A stretch of 32,818 bases of DNA from an uncultured Clostridia bacterium. GTDB lineage: Bacteria; Bacillota; Clostridia; TANB77; CAG-508. Under the pieces are notes generated by a model. The model had not been told where the DNA came from and searched no databases. It was given only the letters and a program-made list of their open reading frames with translations. Positions 31,431 to 32,818 of the stretch are shown in pieces. The position numbers and the translations under genes are program-made. Position 1 is the first letter of the stretch. Every line of letters begins with the position of its first letter. Location of the stretch: positions 69,704-102,521 of the forward strand of contig CAJUSU010000002.1 in the NCBI GenBank assembly GCA_910589185.1, given 5' to 3'.

Positions 31431-32818
31431 ATGGTAAACAAAAACAAAGGAATTACCTTAGTTGCTTTAGTTGTAACAATTGTAGTATTACTTATTTTAG
31501 CAGGAATTACCATTAACTATGTCATAAGTGATAATGGAATTTTTGCAAAAGCACAAGAAGCAAAGCAACGAACAGAAGAAGCGCAAATAAAAGAACAAAT
31601 AGGAATGGATTTATTTGCATTAGAAGCATCAAAAGGAGTACAAGATTCTGCAATAACACAAGCAGATATTGAAGGAGTGTTAACAAAATATGGAACTATT
31701 AACAAAAACAAAGATGGTACCATAAAAAGCTTAACACCAACAGGAAAAAAATATGAAATAGCCCTTGAAGAATTGTGGAGTGGTACACTTGTACCAAGTT
31801 ACAATGAAGACAAAAAAGTAAATTCACCACAAATATTAGCAGGAATGACACCAATTAAATTTGAAATGCCAACAGATAGTAAAAAGGGTGAAGCCGTGGT
31901 AACCGATGCAAATGACGATAGCTGGTATGAATATGGAGAAACATACGAAACCAGAAAGTGGGCAAATGCCAAAACACAAGATGGAAGTATGTGGGTATGG
32001 ATACCAAGATTTGCATATAAAATAACAGGACAAACAATTGATGTTGTGTTCTTAATAGGAAATACAGATGAATACTATAAAGCAGATGGAACAACAGGAA
32101 CAGCAAAAAGAATGAAAAGTGCAAATGAAGTACCAGATACAACAACAGATTATACTGTACACCCAGCATTTACAAACGAAACAAGTATAGGATATTCAAA
32201 CGGTGGTTGGGATAAAGAATTAACAGGAATATGGGTAGCAAAATTTGAAGCAGGGTTCCCAACAGGAAATAATACAGCGCCAAATAAGAAAACAAGTGTA
32301 AGTTATACAAATAATCAAAATGGACAAGTATATATTCAAGCAACAGAAAGTGGAAGTAGTGATAAATGGGATACAGCTAGAAACTGGTTAGATGGAATTT
32401 ACGGAACAACAGATACAAAAATTAGTTATCCAGTATTCCAAGGAAGCACATATGCTATGAACTATATTTCAATTGGAGATGCCTATAATGTGTCAAGAAC
32501 ATTAACAAGCGGTGGAAATATCTATGGATTAAGTAGCTCTACAGATAGCCATTTAATGAAAAATAGTGAATGGGGAGCAGTAACATACCTAAGCCAAAGT
32601 AAATATGGACAAAATGGGAAAGAAATCACAATTAATAATGCCAACCTTCTAAGTGGAGGAACAAGTACAACAAAAGCAAATGGAAATAAAGTGGCAAGTG
32701 TTTATGCAGTGACAGGATGTACGAGTAATACAACAGATGGTGCATCAACCAAAACAACCATAGAAGCTATTAATGGAACTAGTGGAAACACAGCAACAAC
32801 AGAAGGAATATATACATG
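31431..32818 (+). CDS. Large pilin-like surface protein, 3' end beyond the window
   Basis: ATG 7 nt after AGAGGAGGA; the frame is open for 462 codons to the window edge. The N-terminus is the shared pilin-like module (KGITLVALVVTIVVLLILAG, NYVISDNGIFAKAQEAK), closest to the 20379 protein. After a ~90-residue helical region comes an exported, Thr/Asn/Gly-rich body with GSMWVWIPRFAYKITG, ELTGIWVAKFEAGFPTG, YAMNYISIGDAYNVSR and KNSEWGAVTYLSQSKYG. These phrases recur in large clostridial surface proteins with formylglycine-enzyme/C-type-lectin-like domains, but I cannot name the domain with certainty. It is regulated by the divergent XRE gene. The missing C-terminus would show whether it has a sorting signal or a variable region. 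Confidence 0.75.
   Translation, partial: MVNKNKGITLVALVVTIVVLLILAGITINYVISDNGIFAKAQEAKQRTEEAQIKEQIGMDLFALEASKGVQDSAITQADIEGVLTKYGTINKNKDGTIKSLTPTGKKYEIALEELWSGTLVPSYNEDKKVNSPQILAGMTPIKFEMPTDSKKGEAVVTDANDDSWYEYGETYETRKWANAKTQDGSMWVWIPRFAYKITGQTIDVVFLIGNTDEYYKADGTTGTAKRMKSANEVPDTTTDYTVHPAFTNETSIGYSNGGWDKELTGIWVAKFEAGFPTGNNTAPNKKTSVSYTNNQNGQVYIQATESGSSDKWDTARNWLDGIYGTTDTKISYPVFQGSTYAMNYISIGDAYNVSRTLTSGGNIYGLSSSTDSHLMKNSEWGAVTYLSQSKYGQNGKEITINNANLLSGGTSTTKANGNKVASVYAVTGCTSNTTDGASTKTTIEAINGTSGNTATTEGIYT

Noticed and set aside
1..32818. CRISPR arrays, tRNA or rRNA genes
   Set aside because: No regularly spaced direct repeats and no tRNA-like cloverleaf or rRNA sequence were noticed on reading either strand.

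Overview
The window looks like a piece of chromosome from a low-GC Gram-positive anaerobe of the class Clostridia, probably an uncultivated gut lineage. This rests on the strong A/T bias of native genes, AGGAGG-type ribosome binding sites, the minD-minE-rodA order, a ferredoxin-dependent pyruvate oxidoreductase, RicT, a sortase, and several surface proteins that start with a pilin-like segment (GITLVALVVTIVVLLILAGI). No rRNA, tRNA, CRISPR array, intact insertion sequence or phage block was seen.

Layout. 1-5201: 3' part of a very large cyclic beta-glucan synthase/GH94-type protein, cut by the window edge. 5289-5798: solitary two-helix membrane protein with GC-richer codons. 6046-9003: response regulator, sensor kinase and signal peptidase I in one run. 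9110-11219: DNA polymerase III delta', RicT and a 57-residue 2[4Fe-4S] ferredoxin. 11300-14447 (minus): four-subunit pyruvate:ferredoxin oxidoreductase, order gamma-delta-alpha-beta. 14709-16412: pilin-like surface protein whose last ~45 codons look like a diversity-generating-retroelement (DGR) variable region. 16559-18262: membrane-tethered thioredoxin and CCA-adding enzyme. 18351-21110: LamG-repeat surface protein, XRE repressor and pilin-like protein. 21307-23960: minD, minE with a long charged tail, and rodA. 24080-24451: a second solitary GC-richer membrane protein. 24580-26771: dusB, a LolA-like anchored protein and an unaccompanied MazF. 26826-27694 (minus): patatin-like lipase gene broken by two identical-looking +1 shifts. 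28038-29048: Rpn/PD-(D/E)XK nuclease-transposase. 29119-29970 (minus): ksgA. 30134-30859: sortase. 30907-31245 (minus): second XRE repressor. 31431 to the end: another large pilin-like surface protein, cut by the right edge.

How the parts fit. Housekeeping operons alternate with surface-display cassettes. Two cassettes share one layout: a surface gene or sortase runs into a bidirectional terminator, an XRE gene ends inside that hairpin on the other strand, and a pilin-like gene reads away from the XRE gene through a shared control region holding palindromes or direct repeats around a near-consensus promoter. This suggests separately switched surface proteins. One pilin-like protein carries the candidate hypervariable C-terminus.

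A second theme is a family of 31-nt imperfect palindromes (four copies: one inverted pair after lepB and two inside the pyruvate oxidoreductase operon). They have a conserved core, GGGACGTTAGTT, and stem arms that differ between copies but still pair. They abut or overlap stop codons and resemble REP elements.

All identifications come from reading the sequence and remembered family motifs; no database search was run.
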